From NCBI GenBank assembly GCA_964036315.1, contig OZ038517.1:18777477-18841476 (forward strand): a DNA stretch of 64,000 bases. The letters are read 5' to 3'. This document shows positions 1 to 9,373 of the stretch, piece by piece. Positions within the stretch are counted from its first letter, which is position 1, and each line of letters begins with the position of its first letter. Below the pieces are notes generated by a model that did no database searches, was not told the origin of the DNA, and worked only from the letters and a program-made list of their open reading frames with translations. Made by a program: the position numbers and the translations under genes. Source of the DNA: Acanthosepion esculentum (lineage: Eukaryota > Mollusca > Cephalopoda > Sepiida > Sepiidae).

Positions 1-296
1 GGAGGGACAAGCAGAAAATCCAGAACGAATTGACCATCTTGTATCAAGTTGCACAGTGGAATGTAACTCTGAAGATCTTCAAAACACTATCAAATACAAG
101 GATTTTCAAGTAGAAGTCTAAACAATGTGGCACATGAAGACATCATTTCAGTTGTGGTTGGTGCCCTGAGTTTGATTGGAAAAGGTTCTGACTCAATGAA
201 GGAATTCCTGGTTAGCCCATGCTTTAAAGAAATACAAAAGAATTGTACTCACAAGTACAGCTCACATATTACGAAGAGTTTTATCTATGTAAAATA
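1..296 (+). pseudogene. 3' end of a non-LTR (LINE) retrotransposon ORF2, broken
   Basis: Frames read along the plus strand give the typical C-terminal tail of a metazoan LINE polyprotein: a KYKDF...V stretch, then MWHMKT, then a tail ending TAHILRRVLSM before a stop at about 294-296. The order (MWHM segment, a short link, then a TAHILRR-like end) matches LINE ORF2 ends that I recognise from invertebrate genomes. At least one frameshift and several in-frame stops show it is dead. The 5' part lies outside the window. The clade is not assigned. The identification rests on motif memory, not on an alignment. Confidence 0.65.
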
Positions 297-417
297 GGCA
301 TGATCTTAGTATTTCTTTTACAAAAATGGTCAGTGGAAAATTTCATAAAGCCATTTCTGACCTTCGGTCTGTGTTTGGGACCCGGGAGCAAACTTGTATG
401 CAACATAAATCTAAGGT
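297..417 (+). mobile_element. LINE 3' untranslated tail, copy 1
   Basis: This follows directly on the LINE stop codon. The segment GTCAGTGGAAAATTTCATAA...TTTCTGACCTTCGGTCTGTG recurs in diverged form at about 635-680, so it belongs to the element and not to unique flank. It runs into an (AAT)n tract, consistent with a LINE family whose 3' end is a short microsatellite. Confidence 0.6.
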
Positions 418-482
418 AATAATAATAATAATAATAAGAAGAAGAATAATAAGAATAATAATAAGAAGAATAATAATAATAA

Positions 483-556
<74 letters not shown>
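418..556. repeat. (AAT)n microsatellite with AAG interruptions
   Basis: About 45 AAT triplets, with AGAAG/AAG interruptions in the left half and a pure tract in the right half. It sits between two LINE 3' ends, so it is probably the expanded tail of the first. Open frames across it read poly-Ile, poly-Tyr or poly-Asn and are not genes. Confidence 0.95.
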
Positions 557-560
<4 letters not shown>

Positions 561-712
561 TTGTTCTCACGAGTGCAGTCCACACCTTATCTATGTAAAA
601 TGTGTTTTTTTTTTGGTAATTATTTAAAAAATGTACACAGTGGAAAATACCATGAAGCTATTTCTGACCTACGGTCTCTGCCAGGAAGGAAAGGAATATA
701 CAAGATAAATAA
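557..712 (+). mobile_element. LINE 3' end, copy 2 (truncated)
   Basis: It begins with a short frame reading KIVLTSAVHTLSM then a stop at about 596-598, a diverged version of the tail at 270-296. The same 3' UTR block follows (CAGTGGAAAATACCATGAAG...TTTCTGACCTACGGTCTCTG). It ends in an A-rich run at 706-726. It is a severely 5'-truncated copy of the same family. Confidence 0.65.
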
Positions 713-730
713 AAAAAAAAAAAAAATAGT

Positions 731-840
731 AATCCGGGTATCCCATCGCTTCAGAAGTTTGCGTTGCTTGGCTCTGCAAAAATTCTGCGAAAGGCGCTCT
801 CTGTCGGAGACCGTCAGTCTTGATGGCGAACACATATAAT
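731..840 (+). mobile_element. LINE 3' end, copy 3 (truncated)
   Basis: The frame starting at 731 reads NPGIPSLQKF then ALLGSAKILRKALSV, the same conserved C-terminal tail as in copies 1 and 2 but from a different lineage, with a stop at about 820. No intact upstream coding region is attached. Three tails of one LINE family in 840 bp indicate nested or successive truncated insertions. Confidence 0.6.
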
Positions 841-880
841 CCAAGATCTCCATTTAGAAACGAAAAAGTGTTTGAACGAA

Positions 881-934
<54 letters not shown>
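881..934. repeat. (AAT)n microsatellite
   Basis: About 18 pure AAT triplets lie between a LINE tail on the left and a LINE internal fragment on the right. Confidence 0.95.
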
Positions 935-1160
935 CCGAAAACTACAGATTTCGACGTTGATGTCAACAACAAGATTAAGGAACTAGACCAAAATGGTACA
1001 TACAAATACTTAGGAAATAATGAAAGAGATGGAACACAACATTCAGTTATGAAGAAAAAGGCCCGAAAAGAATATTATAGGAGAGTGGGTTTGATACTAG
1101 AAAGCTAACTAAAAGGGGCCAATAAAATGAAGGCTATCAACACCTTAGCTATACTTTTGA
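935..1160 (+). pseudogene. LINE ORF2 internal fragment (downstream of the RT core)
   Basis: The plus frame reads a segment containing IKELDQNGTYKYLG, then a stretch including KKKARKEYYRRV and LILES before a stop, then KMKAINTLAI. This order (GTYKYLG, MK.K.RKEYYRR, AINTLAIP-like) is characteristic of the region after the catalytic core in many animal LINE reverse transcriptases. It is cut off on the left by the (AAT)n tract and on the right by an (AT)n tract. The catalytic motif is absent, so this is a relic. Confidence 0.65.
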
Positions 1161-1161
1161 C

Positions 1162-1182
1162 TTATATATATATATATATATG
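1162..1182. repeat. (AT)n microsatellite
   Basis: A pure TA dinucleotide run that interrupts the LINE fragment. Confidence 0.9.
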
Positions 1183-1464
1183 AAGAAATATAGTCTTAAA
1201 GTGTGCTATATTATGGGATAAAGTGCTCAATATCAGAGATAGAGCGTGTGTAAATATAAAAGTGAACATAGAAGTCAACACTTAGAGGCGACAGTCTGTT
1301 TCATGCTAGACGCAATCGTCAGGCCACGATATATATATAACTGAAATCCGACCAACGAAAACGAAGCGAATACCATCTACGCCAAACGAGTAAAACAGAT
1401 AAATAGATTGATATGAACAGAGAATGAGATTAATGATAAAAATTATTATCTTATTTACTTAATT

Positions 1465-1466
<2 letters not shown>
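1183..1466. other. AT-rich flank with a 34-bp LINE-related block
   Basis: I see no gene. Bases 1366-1399 (GCGAATACCATCTACGCC...) recur with one mismatch at 2739-2772, where they form the start of a recognisable LINE frame (NTIYAKRIKQK). This short block is therefore probably another LINE scrap. The rest is unassigned. Confidence 0.5.
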
Positions 1467-1524
<58 letters not shown>

Positions 1525-1581
1525 CACATATATACCACATAAACACCCATACATAAAAAACGTAGATATTCATGAATACAT

Positions 1582-1668
<87 letters not shown>
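1467..1668. repeat. Compound (AT)n-(AC)n-(AT)n microsatellite
   Basis: An (AT)n run at about 1467-1520, a non-repetitive gap, an (AC)n run at about 1582-1600 and a long (AT)n run to 1668. Frames read alternating Ile-Tyr and have no coding value. Confidence 0.95.
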
Positions 1669-1670
<2 letters not shown>

Positions 1671-1739
1671 AGCAAATGTGTGGATGTAGATCCGACGGTA
1701 TGATGAAAATGTGGAAAAGACAAAGCAAAATCCGAATAT

Positions 1740-2235
1740 ATGAGTTTACTGTTTTTATTTTGTTTTTGTTTTTGTTATTCTGTCGACGTCAGACGTTTCG
1801 GTCAAATAGACCTTCTTCGGGACATGGTTAATGGAGACATATTTATATTAGATTTAAGTTTGATGGAGAGACGATATATACAGGACTGGTCAGAAACAGA
1901 AAAACTGAAATTCTAAAGTCAAGTATTCTTTCTTAGAGTCGGATATGCTGGCGTCGCGTGGGCGGCAACTACGAAGACCTGCGCACAGGGAAGAAGATTG
2001 TGTCCTAAGTGGAAGGTGAGGGGGACTATTTAAAACTATAGCTTATCGGTACGTTTGTCACGCATTAATCTCGCCACAGGGCTCGCGATCTGAAAGAAAC
2101 CAGGTCTATTATTTACTGTATGTGAGGTGGCTATCATGCCAGCCTCATAAATCTGTCTAAGGTTCTTATTGTGGATATATTTTAAGATCTTCACAGAGTC
2201 GAAATCAAAATTGTGATCAGATTTGGCTATGTGTA
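1740..2235 (-). pseudogene. Probable Penelope-like retroelement 3' remnant (GIY-YIG C-terminal part)
   Basis: Read on the minus strand from about 2235 downwards, the frame gives a stretch with [13 protein letters not shown], then RQIYEAGMI, then NNRPG. This resembles the C-terminal half of the GIY-YIG-type nuclease region of Penelope-like and related elements (H.F.F...KIL....R...EA..I...N.R.G). It ends in stops at about 2040. Further down the minus strand is a CCCGAAGAAGGTCTATTTG block followed by GACCGAAACGTCTGACG and an A-rich tail, a common terminal arrangement of such elements. The GIY and YIG motifs are not visible, since the upstream part is replaced by (AT)n sequence. The assignment is from pattern memory. 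Confidence 0.45.
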
Positions 2236-2259
2236 TAACTAAAGCACTGCTTAGATTAC

Positions 2260-2284
2260 AATATATATAAATATATATATATGA

Positions 2285-2319
<35 letters not shown>

Positions 2320-2335
2320 AATACGCATAAACGTA

Positions 2336-2405
<70 letters not shown>

Positions 2406-2432
2406 GATATATATATATATATATATATTTAC
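2260..2432. repeat. (AT)n microsatellite with interruptions
   Basis: Long TA runs with a short interruption (ACGCATAAACGTATTC) near 2321-2337. No coding value on either strand. Confidence 0.95.
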
Positions 2433-2708
2433 TCATATACATGTATGTTATTGTTCTATGAAAAATAAAAATAATTATAGGACAATCATTCTTGTCTCGA
2501 AAAGAGTAAGGAATCATGAAACTCTTAGTCGACATTCGGATAATTATTGTTAATTTTATGTACGTTTCACACATTAATTATTCCTGCCGATAACTATATA
2601 TCTTTATTGGCAGAAATTCTACTCGCTTGAAAGAATTCGGAATTATATATTCATATAAAATAATTTTGACAGGAACTCAGGTTTTATTATGTATATATAT
2701 ACATACAC
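2433..2708. other. AT-rich sequence without recognisable content
   Basis: I find no supported gene, RNA or element. Short frames are interrupted and have no recognisable motif. Confidence 0.5.
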
Positions 2709-2737
2709 AAATAATAATAATAATAATAATAATAATA
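2709..2737. repeat. (AAT)n microsatellite
   Basis: A short pure triplet tract immediately before a LINE fragment, the same arrangement as at 881-934. Confidence 0.9.
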
Positions 2738-2738
2738 T

Positions 2739-3290
2739 GCGAATACCATCTACGCCAAACGAATAAAACAGAAAAACAAATGAACTTGGCCAAATAAAAT
2801 TGTAAAAAAAATAATCTGGGAGGACAAGGCGTTACATGGCAAATACATAAAAAGAACGGAAGAAGCGGATGTGGACCAACAGAAAACACGTCAGCGGCTG
2901 AGGAGCAACCAGGTTGAAATTTGAGACAGAAGGCCTAAACAGCTCAGGACCAAAGACTGGCAACCAGATCCTATCACTGTCACATAATCAAGAATGGAAT
3001 TTACCCGGAATGCAGCATCAGCGGAAAATATGATGAAACTTTCGAACAGATTATCTCAGGATGTCCGGAACTAGCAAAAAAAAAATGCATATACCCACTG
3101 ACATAACAAGGTAACGACATATTTACACTGAAATATATGCAAAAAGCACAAAATCGAAACCACTGAAAAGACCACCAACCAGACACAGTTACCCAGAATA
3201 ACGATGTAACTATCCTCTGGGACGTGACAATTCAAAATGACAGGGAAATAAAAGCCAACAGACCTGATATTATCAGTGGTCAAAATTAGG
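2739..3290 (+). pseudogene. LINE ORF2 C-terminal region with frameshifts and stops
   Basis: The first frame reads NTIYAKRIKQKNK, a stop, then KIIWEDKALHGKYIKRTEE, ADVDQQKTRQRLRSNQ and a stop at about 2924. A second frame carries ETEGL. A third gives AQDQRLATRSYHCHIIKNG, then YPECSISGKYDETFEQIISG, then CPELAKKK, and further on VTILWDVTIQNDREIKANRP and DII. The CPEC.....YDET.E.I.SGCP.LA pattern is the C-terminal Cys/His region of many animal LINE ORF2 proteins, followed by the usual ILWD..I..DREIKANRPDI block. Three frames and several stops show it is inactive. It may belong to the same insertion as 935-1160, split by later microsatellite and Penelope-like material. Confidence 0.7.
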
Positions 3291-3302
3291 ACAACATGAC
3301 TG

Positions 3303-3650
3303 GCAGAATAGGCTATTATATGTATAATGTAAATGCCTAGCGAAATGTTTTGCTAGAGGAATGCATTGAAAATCAGGAAGAAACGGATTTTCAGGGGTCA
3401 GGAATGAAGGCAAACATTACTGATTGAATAGGGCTATTATATATATAATCTAAATACCTTGCTAATGATTTTACTATAGGAATGCATTGAAAATCAGGAA
3501 GAAAGGGATTGTCAATGGTCAGGAATGAATGAAAGCATTACTGATAGAATAGGGCTATTATATGTATAATGTAACTGCGTGGCTAATGATTTTCTGTGAG
3601 AAGGCATTAAAAGTCGGGTAGAAAGGGATTTTCAATGGTCAGGAATTAGT
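3303..3650. repeat. About 121-bp tandem repeat, three copies
   Basis: Copies begin at about 3305, 3426 and 3546 with GAATAGGGCTATTATATRTA and share GGAATGCATTGAAAATCAGG, AAGGGATT and GGTCAGGAAT. The third copy is the most diverged. Not related to the 152-bp tRNA unit. No open frame. Confidence 0.85.
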
Positions 3651-3965
3651 GTAATCTTTGACAAAATTAAAATACTATGACTTATATGTAATTTTTTCAA
3701 AGACAAACCTGAATACCAAGTCTAAAAAAAGAAACCTTTACAACTTACCTTCCAGAATTTTTTATTTTTATGAAAAAGCACAGTTTTCCCTCCTGAAATA
3801 TTAAAGAATGAAATTGACATAGCAATACGCAGGTGAATACAATTCTATGACAGACATTCTGTTAATAAATTATTTTCAACACGAAAAATATTCTCAGAGA
3901 GTAATTCTACGAAACACTTCAAATCTTTTAATTTTTTTTTCTAAATACGAGATTAGCTATCTTGT
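3651..3965. other. AT-rich spacer without recognisable content
   Basis: No supported gene or RNA. It ends in a short T run at about 3931-3940 just before the purine tract. Confidence 0.5.
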
Positions 3966-4907
3966 GAATGACAAAATGGAGAATAAAGAAGAAGAAAAAA
4001 GAAAAAAAGATAGAGAATACTGATGAAGAAAAAATTGAAGAAGATGAATAGTGAAACAAAAGAGAATGGCGATGAAGAAAAAGAAGAAGCAAGTTAATGG
4101 AGGTGGAGATAGAAAAGGTTGTTGACGAAGGAGAAGGAAATGTGGAAAAAAGTAGAAGCGGAAATACAATGGTGAAAGGATGGGGAAGAAGAAGAAGAAG
4201 AAGAAGAAAAAAGAGGAGGAGAAGAAGAAGAAGAAAAAAGATAAGAAAGGGAGGAGGAGGAGAAGAAGAAGAAGTAGAAGGTAGAGGTGGTGAAGATAGA
4301 AAAGGATGAAGAAGAAGTAAAAGCAGAAATAGAATTGTGAAGACGGCAAGGATGGTGAAGAAGAAGAAGAAGAAGAAGAAGAAGAAGAAGAAGAAGAAGA
4401 AGAAGAAGAAGAAGAAGAAGAAGAAGAAGAAGAAGAAGAAGAAGAAGAAGAAAGAGGAGGAGGAGGAGGAGAAGTAGAAGAAAGAAGAAGAAGAAGAAGA
4501 AGAAGAAGAAGAGAAGAAAGGGAGAAGAAGAAGAAAAAGAAAGAGGAGGAGGAGGAGGAGGAGAAGAAGAAGAAGAAGAAGAAGAAGAAGAAGAAGAAGA
4601 AGAAAGAGGAGGAGAAGAATGTAGAGGTGGTGAAGATAGAAAAGGATGAAGAAGAAGTAAAAGCAGAAATAGAATTGTGAAGACGGCAAGGATGGTGAAG
4701 AAGAAGAAGAAGAAGAAGAAGAAGAAGAAGAAGAAGAAGAAGAAGAAGAAGAAGAAGAAAGAGGAGGAGGAGGAGGAGGAGGAGGAGGAGAAGTAGAAGT
4801 AAGACGTGAAGAAGAAGAAGAAGAAGAAGAAGAAGAAGAGAAGAAAGGGAGAAGAAGAAGAAGAAGAAGGAGAAGAAAGAGGAGGAGGGGGAGGAGGAGG
4901 AGGAGAA

Positions 4908-4939
<32 letters not shown>

Positions 4940-4970
4940 AGAAGAAATGGAAGAAGAAGAGAGCAATGTA
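3966..4970. repeat. About 1-kb polypurine (GAA)n/(GGA)n tract
   Basis: The plus strand is almost entirely G and A for about 1 kb, mainly GAA triplets with GGA clusters, plus a few interspersed pyrimidines in the left third. Long minus-strand frames read poly-Ser, poly-Leu or poly-Phe and plus frames read Lys/Glu/Arg. These are low-complexity artefacts. Such homopurine-homopyrimidine DNA with local mirror symmetry is known to be able to adopt triplex (H-DNA) structures. Confidence 0.95.
4281..4702. repeat. 340-bp tandem duplication inside the polypurine tract
   Basis: The non-triplet segment starting GTAGAGGTGGTGAAGATAGA and continuing through GTAAAAGCAGAAATAGAATT and GACGGCAAGGATGGTGAAG occurs at 4281-4362 and again, essentially unchanged, at 4621-4702. 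The intervening tract was therefore duplicated as a block and did not expand by triplet slippage alone. Confidence 0.85.
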
Positions 4971-5059
4971 GAAGATGAACGACAATGGCGAACAAAAAAA
5001 GATGAAGAATGGGGAGATGAGCAAGGAATATGAAAGGAAAATTAAACTTAATTTTAGAG

Positions 5060-5109
5060 AATAATAATAATAATAATAATAATTATTATTATTATTATTA
5101 TTATTATTA

Positions 5110-5161
<52 letters not shown>
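5060..5161. repeat. (AAT)n-(ATT)n inverted microsatellite
   Basis: About 8 AAT triplets switch directly into about 26 ATT triplets (one CATT interruption). The junction is a perfect inverted repeat that could form an AT-only hairpin. Confidence 0.95.
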
Positions 5162-5283
5162 CCCCTTAGAAAACAAATAAATCCTAAATGGCTAATATTC
5201 ACTCAGAATTAACGATGCCGACATAAATAACCCCAAAAACCTGGCTGAAATGTGAAATGCTCTTGACGACCAACTATCATTTT

Positions 5284-5320
5284 CCTTTCTTTCTTTCTTT
5301 CTTTCTTCTTTCTTTCTTTT
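5284..5320. repeat. (CTTT)n microsatellite
   Basis: About nine TTTC/CTTT tetranucleotides, one with a one-base slip. Confidence 0.95.
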
Positions 5321-6227
5321 CCTACTTGCGTTCATCGTATTTATTTCTATGCTAGGCCTACTAACGAGGTCCTCATAGCTTAGCATATGCGCTGATTCTT
5401 TCAGACTTTTAATTCGCCACTGTTCTTTGTACATCTTTTCCCTCCATTACACTGGTGATGATAATGACCCTTTTTTCCCGCCATACATGATCAGCCATGC
5501 TTGATTCAATTGTCTCACTTCTCATTACGGCGTTTCGATGTTTCTCCAGCCTTACTTACGCTTGGGGGCACAATGGCCGAAACGTTTTGATAAAAATAAC
5601 AAAGACGATGACAATATTCCGCATGTAAATAGCGTAAATTAAGGTGAAGCAGTTTAAAACTAGTTAGGAACAAAAAAACTCTACACTGTCAATATGAATA
5701 TCAAAGTTACGATGTCGATGTTGATGAACAAAAATAGCTAAAGAGCACAGAGATAAAAATTGAGACAGAGGGATATATACCGGCTGCACAGGATCGTAGC
5801 CTATTCACCATGAATAACTTAGCTAGCATAATAACATTGATGCAGACCAAGTATGTAGATTATATGAAGAACATAATGCGGTTATTGGCTACTTGGTGTC
5901 ACGCTGTCCAATCCTGATCTCGAAGAAATATAATGATCGTAATGTGACGACTAGCCAGTATATTTCCAGAAACGTACTTCAATACTGCAATGCACCACAC
6001 GCCGGCAAAGAGTCTAAACATCATTCTGAACAATTCAGTTAATGCCAAGAAGATACTATTCATGGAATTTTACCATTTCTACTGAGAGACGTATAATAGG
6101 CCAAACCTAATTATTAAAGACAACAAAGAAGAAATACCTCCTCATAGGTATAAAAGCGACATCAGATAGAAACATATTTTGTTAAAAAAAATATGGCAAA
6201 GTAAGTAAATATGAGTGTGGGCTGAAG
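5321..6227. other. Unassigned flank without a supported gene
   Basis: I see no frame of useful length. A block at 5560-5610 (ATGGCCGAAACGTTTTGATA then AAAATAACAAAG) resembles in style the GACGTTTCGGTC block of the Penelope-like remnant at about 1790, so another retroelement terminus is possible but unproven. Confidence 0.4.
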
Positions 6228-6660
6228 TTATTAATAACTGCATTGTTTCTTTCGAGGTACGAGGATGGGCTGAAAAGTTCATAGGCTGACTATGAAGGAG
6301 TGATGCTCGAGTTATTTAATTTTCATACATTCTTTCCAACTCTTATTAATAACTGCATTGTTTCTTTCGAGGTACGAGGGTGGGCTGAAAAGTTCATAGG
6401 CTGACTATGAAGGAGTGATGCTAGAGTTATTTAATCTTTCATACATTCTTTCCAACTCTTCTTATTAATAACTGCATTGTTTCTTTCGAGGTACGAGGGT
6501 GGGCTGAAAAGTTCATAGGCTGACTATGAAGGAGTGATGCTCGAGTTATTTAATCTTTCATACATTCTTTCCAACTCTTCTTATTAATAACTGCATTGTT
6601 TCTTTCGAGGTACGAGGGTGGGCTGAAAATTTCAAAGGCTGACTAAGAAGGAGCGATGCT
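6228..6660. repeat. 119-bp tandem repeat, four copies, with mariner-like terminal motif
   Basis: Copies start at 6228, 6343, 6462 and 6581 with TTATTAATAACTGCATTG. Each contains TTCGAGGTACGAGG, then GGGCTGAAAAGTTCATAGGC and TGACTATGAAGGAGTGATGC. The TACGAGGRTGGGCTGAAAAGTTC core resembles terminal inverted repeats of mariner-type transposons (family knowledge; no transposase present). The first copy is 4 bp shorter, and the fourth diverges after GGAGCGATGCT. It abuts the decayed edge of the tRNA array. Confidence 0.8.
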
Positions 6661-6713
6661 GGAACTGTGAAACCTTTCATGCGTGCATTTCACCTCGTGT
6701 TTAATAATTGTTA

Positions 6714-7186
6714 TATAGACGGAATTGAACTATCGATATAAAAATTAATATTAACGACTTTTGAGAAGTTCTCCGGTCGACAACCTCAGCAATATCAAAT
6801 AAAAGGAAACAAAGCAAAGAAATCAGGAGAAATACGTATCGGCATGTGTACATATCAAAATAAAAAGTGAGACGGATTTGAACCAAAGAAAAAAAGGTTC
6901 CGCATACTATTTACTACAGGGCTCCAATCGACAAACGCAACTAACCTAAATATAAGAACACGAAGCAAAATAATCATGAAAATTTGAATGACAACAGCAA
7001 AATATAAAACAAACTTGCGAGACGGATATGAACAGACAATAAAAGGATTCAAGATCTTAATAACGACAGTTACCCGATCAAACAACTGAATGATGGGAAG
7101 TATATAACACTGCAGAGGAATCATAAAAAACATGTTTCGACAAACGTAAATGTAAATAAATATAGTATGAAAATCAAAAAAGAACT
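6714..7186 (-). pseudogene. Three decayed tRNA-Tyr units at the array edge
   Basis: Degenerate units are recognisable by GACGGAATTGAACTATCGA near 6719, GAGACGGATTTGAACCA near 6870 and GAGACGGATATGAACAGAC near 7019. Anticodon and D arms are scrambled and the acceptor halves no longer match. This is the expected decay at the margin of a tandem array, where unequal exchange rarely reaches. Confidence 0.8.
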
Positions 7187-9285
7187 GCAAGACGGATTTG
7201 AACCATCGACCTGAAGATTCCTGAACTTTATTCCTACAGCCTTACGCTTCAACAACTGAGCTACCACAATTACGGAGAAACACAAAAATGTGCAAAACAA
7301 ATATAAACGGTAGTGTATAAATATAAAAATATCTCGCGAGACGGATTTGAACAAAACATAGGATTCCAGAAATTTATTACTAGAGTCCTCCGATCTACCA
7401 ACTGAGCTATGGCAAGTACATAGAAACGCAGAAATGTGCGTAAACCAAATATAATGAGCCAATTATAAAAATCAAAAATATCACGCGAGATGGATTTGAA
7501 CAATCGACCTAAGGAAACCTGAACATTATTACTACTGTCATCCGCTCTACCAATTGAGCTAACTCAATTACACAGAAACACAGAAAAGTGCGTATAACAA
7601 ATATAATGAGCAAAGTATAAATATAAAAAATAACTAGTCCATAAGGATTCCTGAACATTATTACGAGAGTCCTCCACTCTACCAAACTAGCTAACGCAAG
7701 CACATAGAAACTTAAAAAGGTGCGTATAACAAATAAAATGAGCCAAGTATAAATATCAAAATAACCTGGCGAGACGGATTTGAACCACCGACCGAAGGAT
7801 TCCGGAACATTATTACTACAGTCCCTCGCTCTACCAACTGAGCTATCGCAAGTACATCGGGACAGAGAAAGGTGAGTATAACAAATGTAATGAGCCATGT
7901 ATAAATATCAAAAATATCTCGCGAAACGATTCGAACGATCGACCTAAAGATTCCTGAACATTATTACTACAGTACTCCGCTCTACCAACTGAGCTATCGC
8001 GAGTACATAGGAACAGAGGAAGGTGAGTATAACAAATATAATGAGCCATTTATAAATATCAAAAAAACCTCGCGGGACGGATTTGAACCATCGACCTAAG
8101 GATTCCTGAATATTATTACTACGGTCCTAAGCTCAAGCAACTGAGCCATCGCAAGCACATAAGACAAGAGAAAGGTGAGTATAACAAATATAATGAGCCA
8201 TTTATAAATATCAAAAAAACCTCGCGCGAGTGAATTGAAACATAGACCTAAGGACTCCTGAACATAATTACTACCGTCCTCTGCTCTACCAACTGAGCTA
8301 TCGCAATTGTATAGGATCAGAGAAAGGTGAGTATAACAAATATAATGAGCCATTTATAAATATCAAAAATATCTCGCGAGACGGATTTGAACCATCGACT
8401 TAAGGATTCCTGAATATTATTACTACCGTCCTGCGCTCTACCAACTGAGCTATCGCAAGTACATAAGACCAGAGAAAGGTGAGTATAAAAAATATAATGA
8501 GCCATTTATAAATATCAAAAATACCTCGCGGGACGGATTTGAACCATCGACCTAAGGATTCCAGAATATTATTACTACTGTCCTAAGCTCAACCAACTGA
8601 GCCATCGCAAGCACATAAGACAAGAGAAAGGTGAGTATAACAAATATAATGAGCCATTTATAAATATCAAAAATATCTCGCGCGAGGGAATTGAACCATA
8701 GACCTAAAGATGCCTGAACATTATTACTACCGTCCTCCGCTCTACCAACTGAGCTATCGCAAGTGTATAGGATCAGAAAAAAAGGTGAGTATAACAAATA
8801 TAATGAGCCATTTATAAATATCAAAAATAACTCGCGAGAGGGATTTGAACCAACGACCTAAGGATTCCTGAATATTATTACTACCGTCCTCCGCTCTACC
8901 AACTGAGCTATCGCAAGTACATAAGACCAGAGAAAGGTGAGTATAACAAATATAATGAGCCATTTATAAATATCAAAAATACCTGGCGGGACGGATTTGA
9001 ACCATCGACCTAAGGATTCCTGAATATTATTACTACTGTCCTAAGCTCAACCAACTGAGCCATCACAAGCACATAAGACAAGAGAAAGGTGAGTATAACA
9101 AATATAATGAGCCATTTATAAATATCAAAAATATCTCGCGAGACGGATTTGAACCATCGACCTAAGCATTCCTGAACATTATTACTACAGTGCCCCGCTC
9201 TACCAACTGAGCTATCGCAAGTACATAAGACCAGAGAAAGGTGAGTATAACAAATATAATGAGCCATTTATAAATATCAAAAATA

Positions 9286-9373
9286 TCTCGCGAGATGGAT
9301 TTGAACCATCGAGCTAAGGATTCCTGAACATTATTACTACAGTCCTCCGCTCTACCAACTGAGCTATCGCAAG
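9286..9373 (-). tRNA. tRNA-Tyr(GUA), well-folded unit in the diverged left zone
   Basis: The T stem here is GATGG/CCATC, perfectly paired, unlike the T-G pair of the consensus. The acceptor is CTTGCGA/TCGCGAG (one T-G). A box, anticodon stem and intron are intact. The variable loop is AGCTC. It shows that the older part of the array still holds foldable copies. Confidence 0.75.

Noticed and set aside
326..598. Frames with poly-Ile, poly-Tyr or poly-Asn
   Set aside because: Translation of (AAT)n microsatellite.
1451..2574. Ile-Tyr-rich frames
   Set aside because: Translation of (AT)n tracts.
3928..5033. Minus-strand frames up to 355 codons rich in Ser, Leu and Phe, and plus frames rich in Lys and Glu
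   Set aside because: Low-complexity translation of the polypurine tract; several frames are open at once, as expected for a triplet repeat without stops.
6701..7462. Slightly longer minus-strand frames at the array edge that could look like a membrane protein
   Set aside because: The hydrophobic stretches (IFVILTFL-like) come from the AT-rich spacer and the rest from decayed tRNA units.
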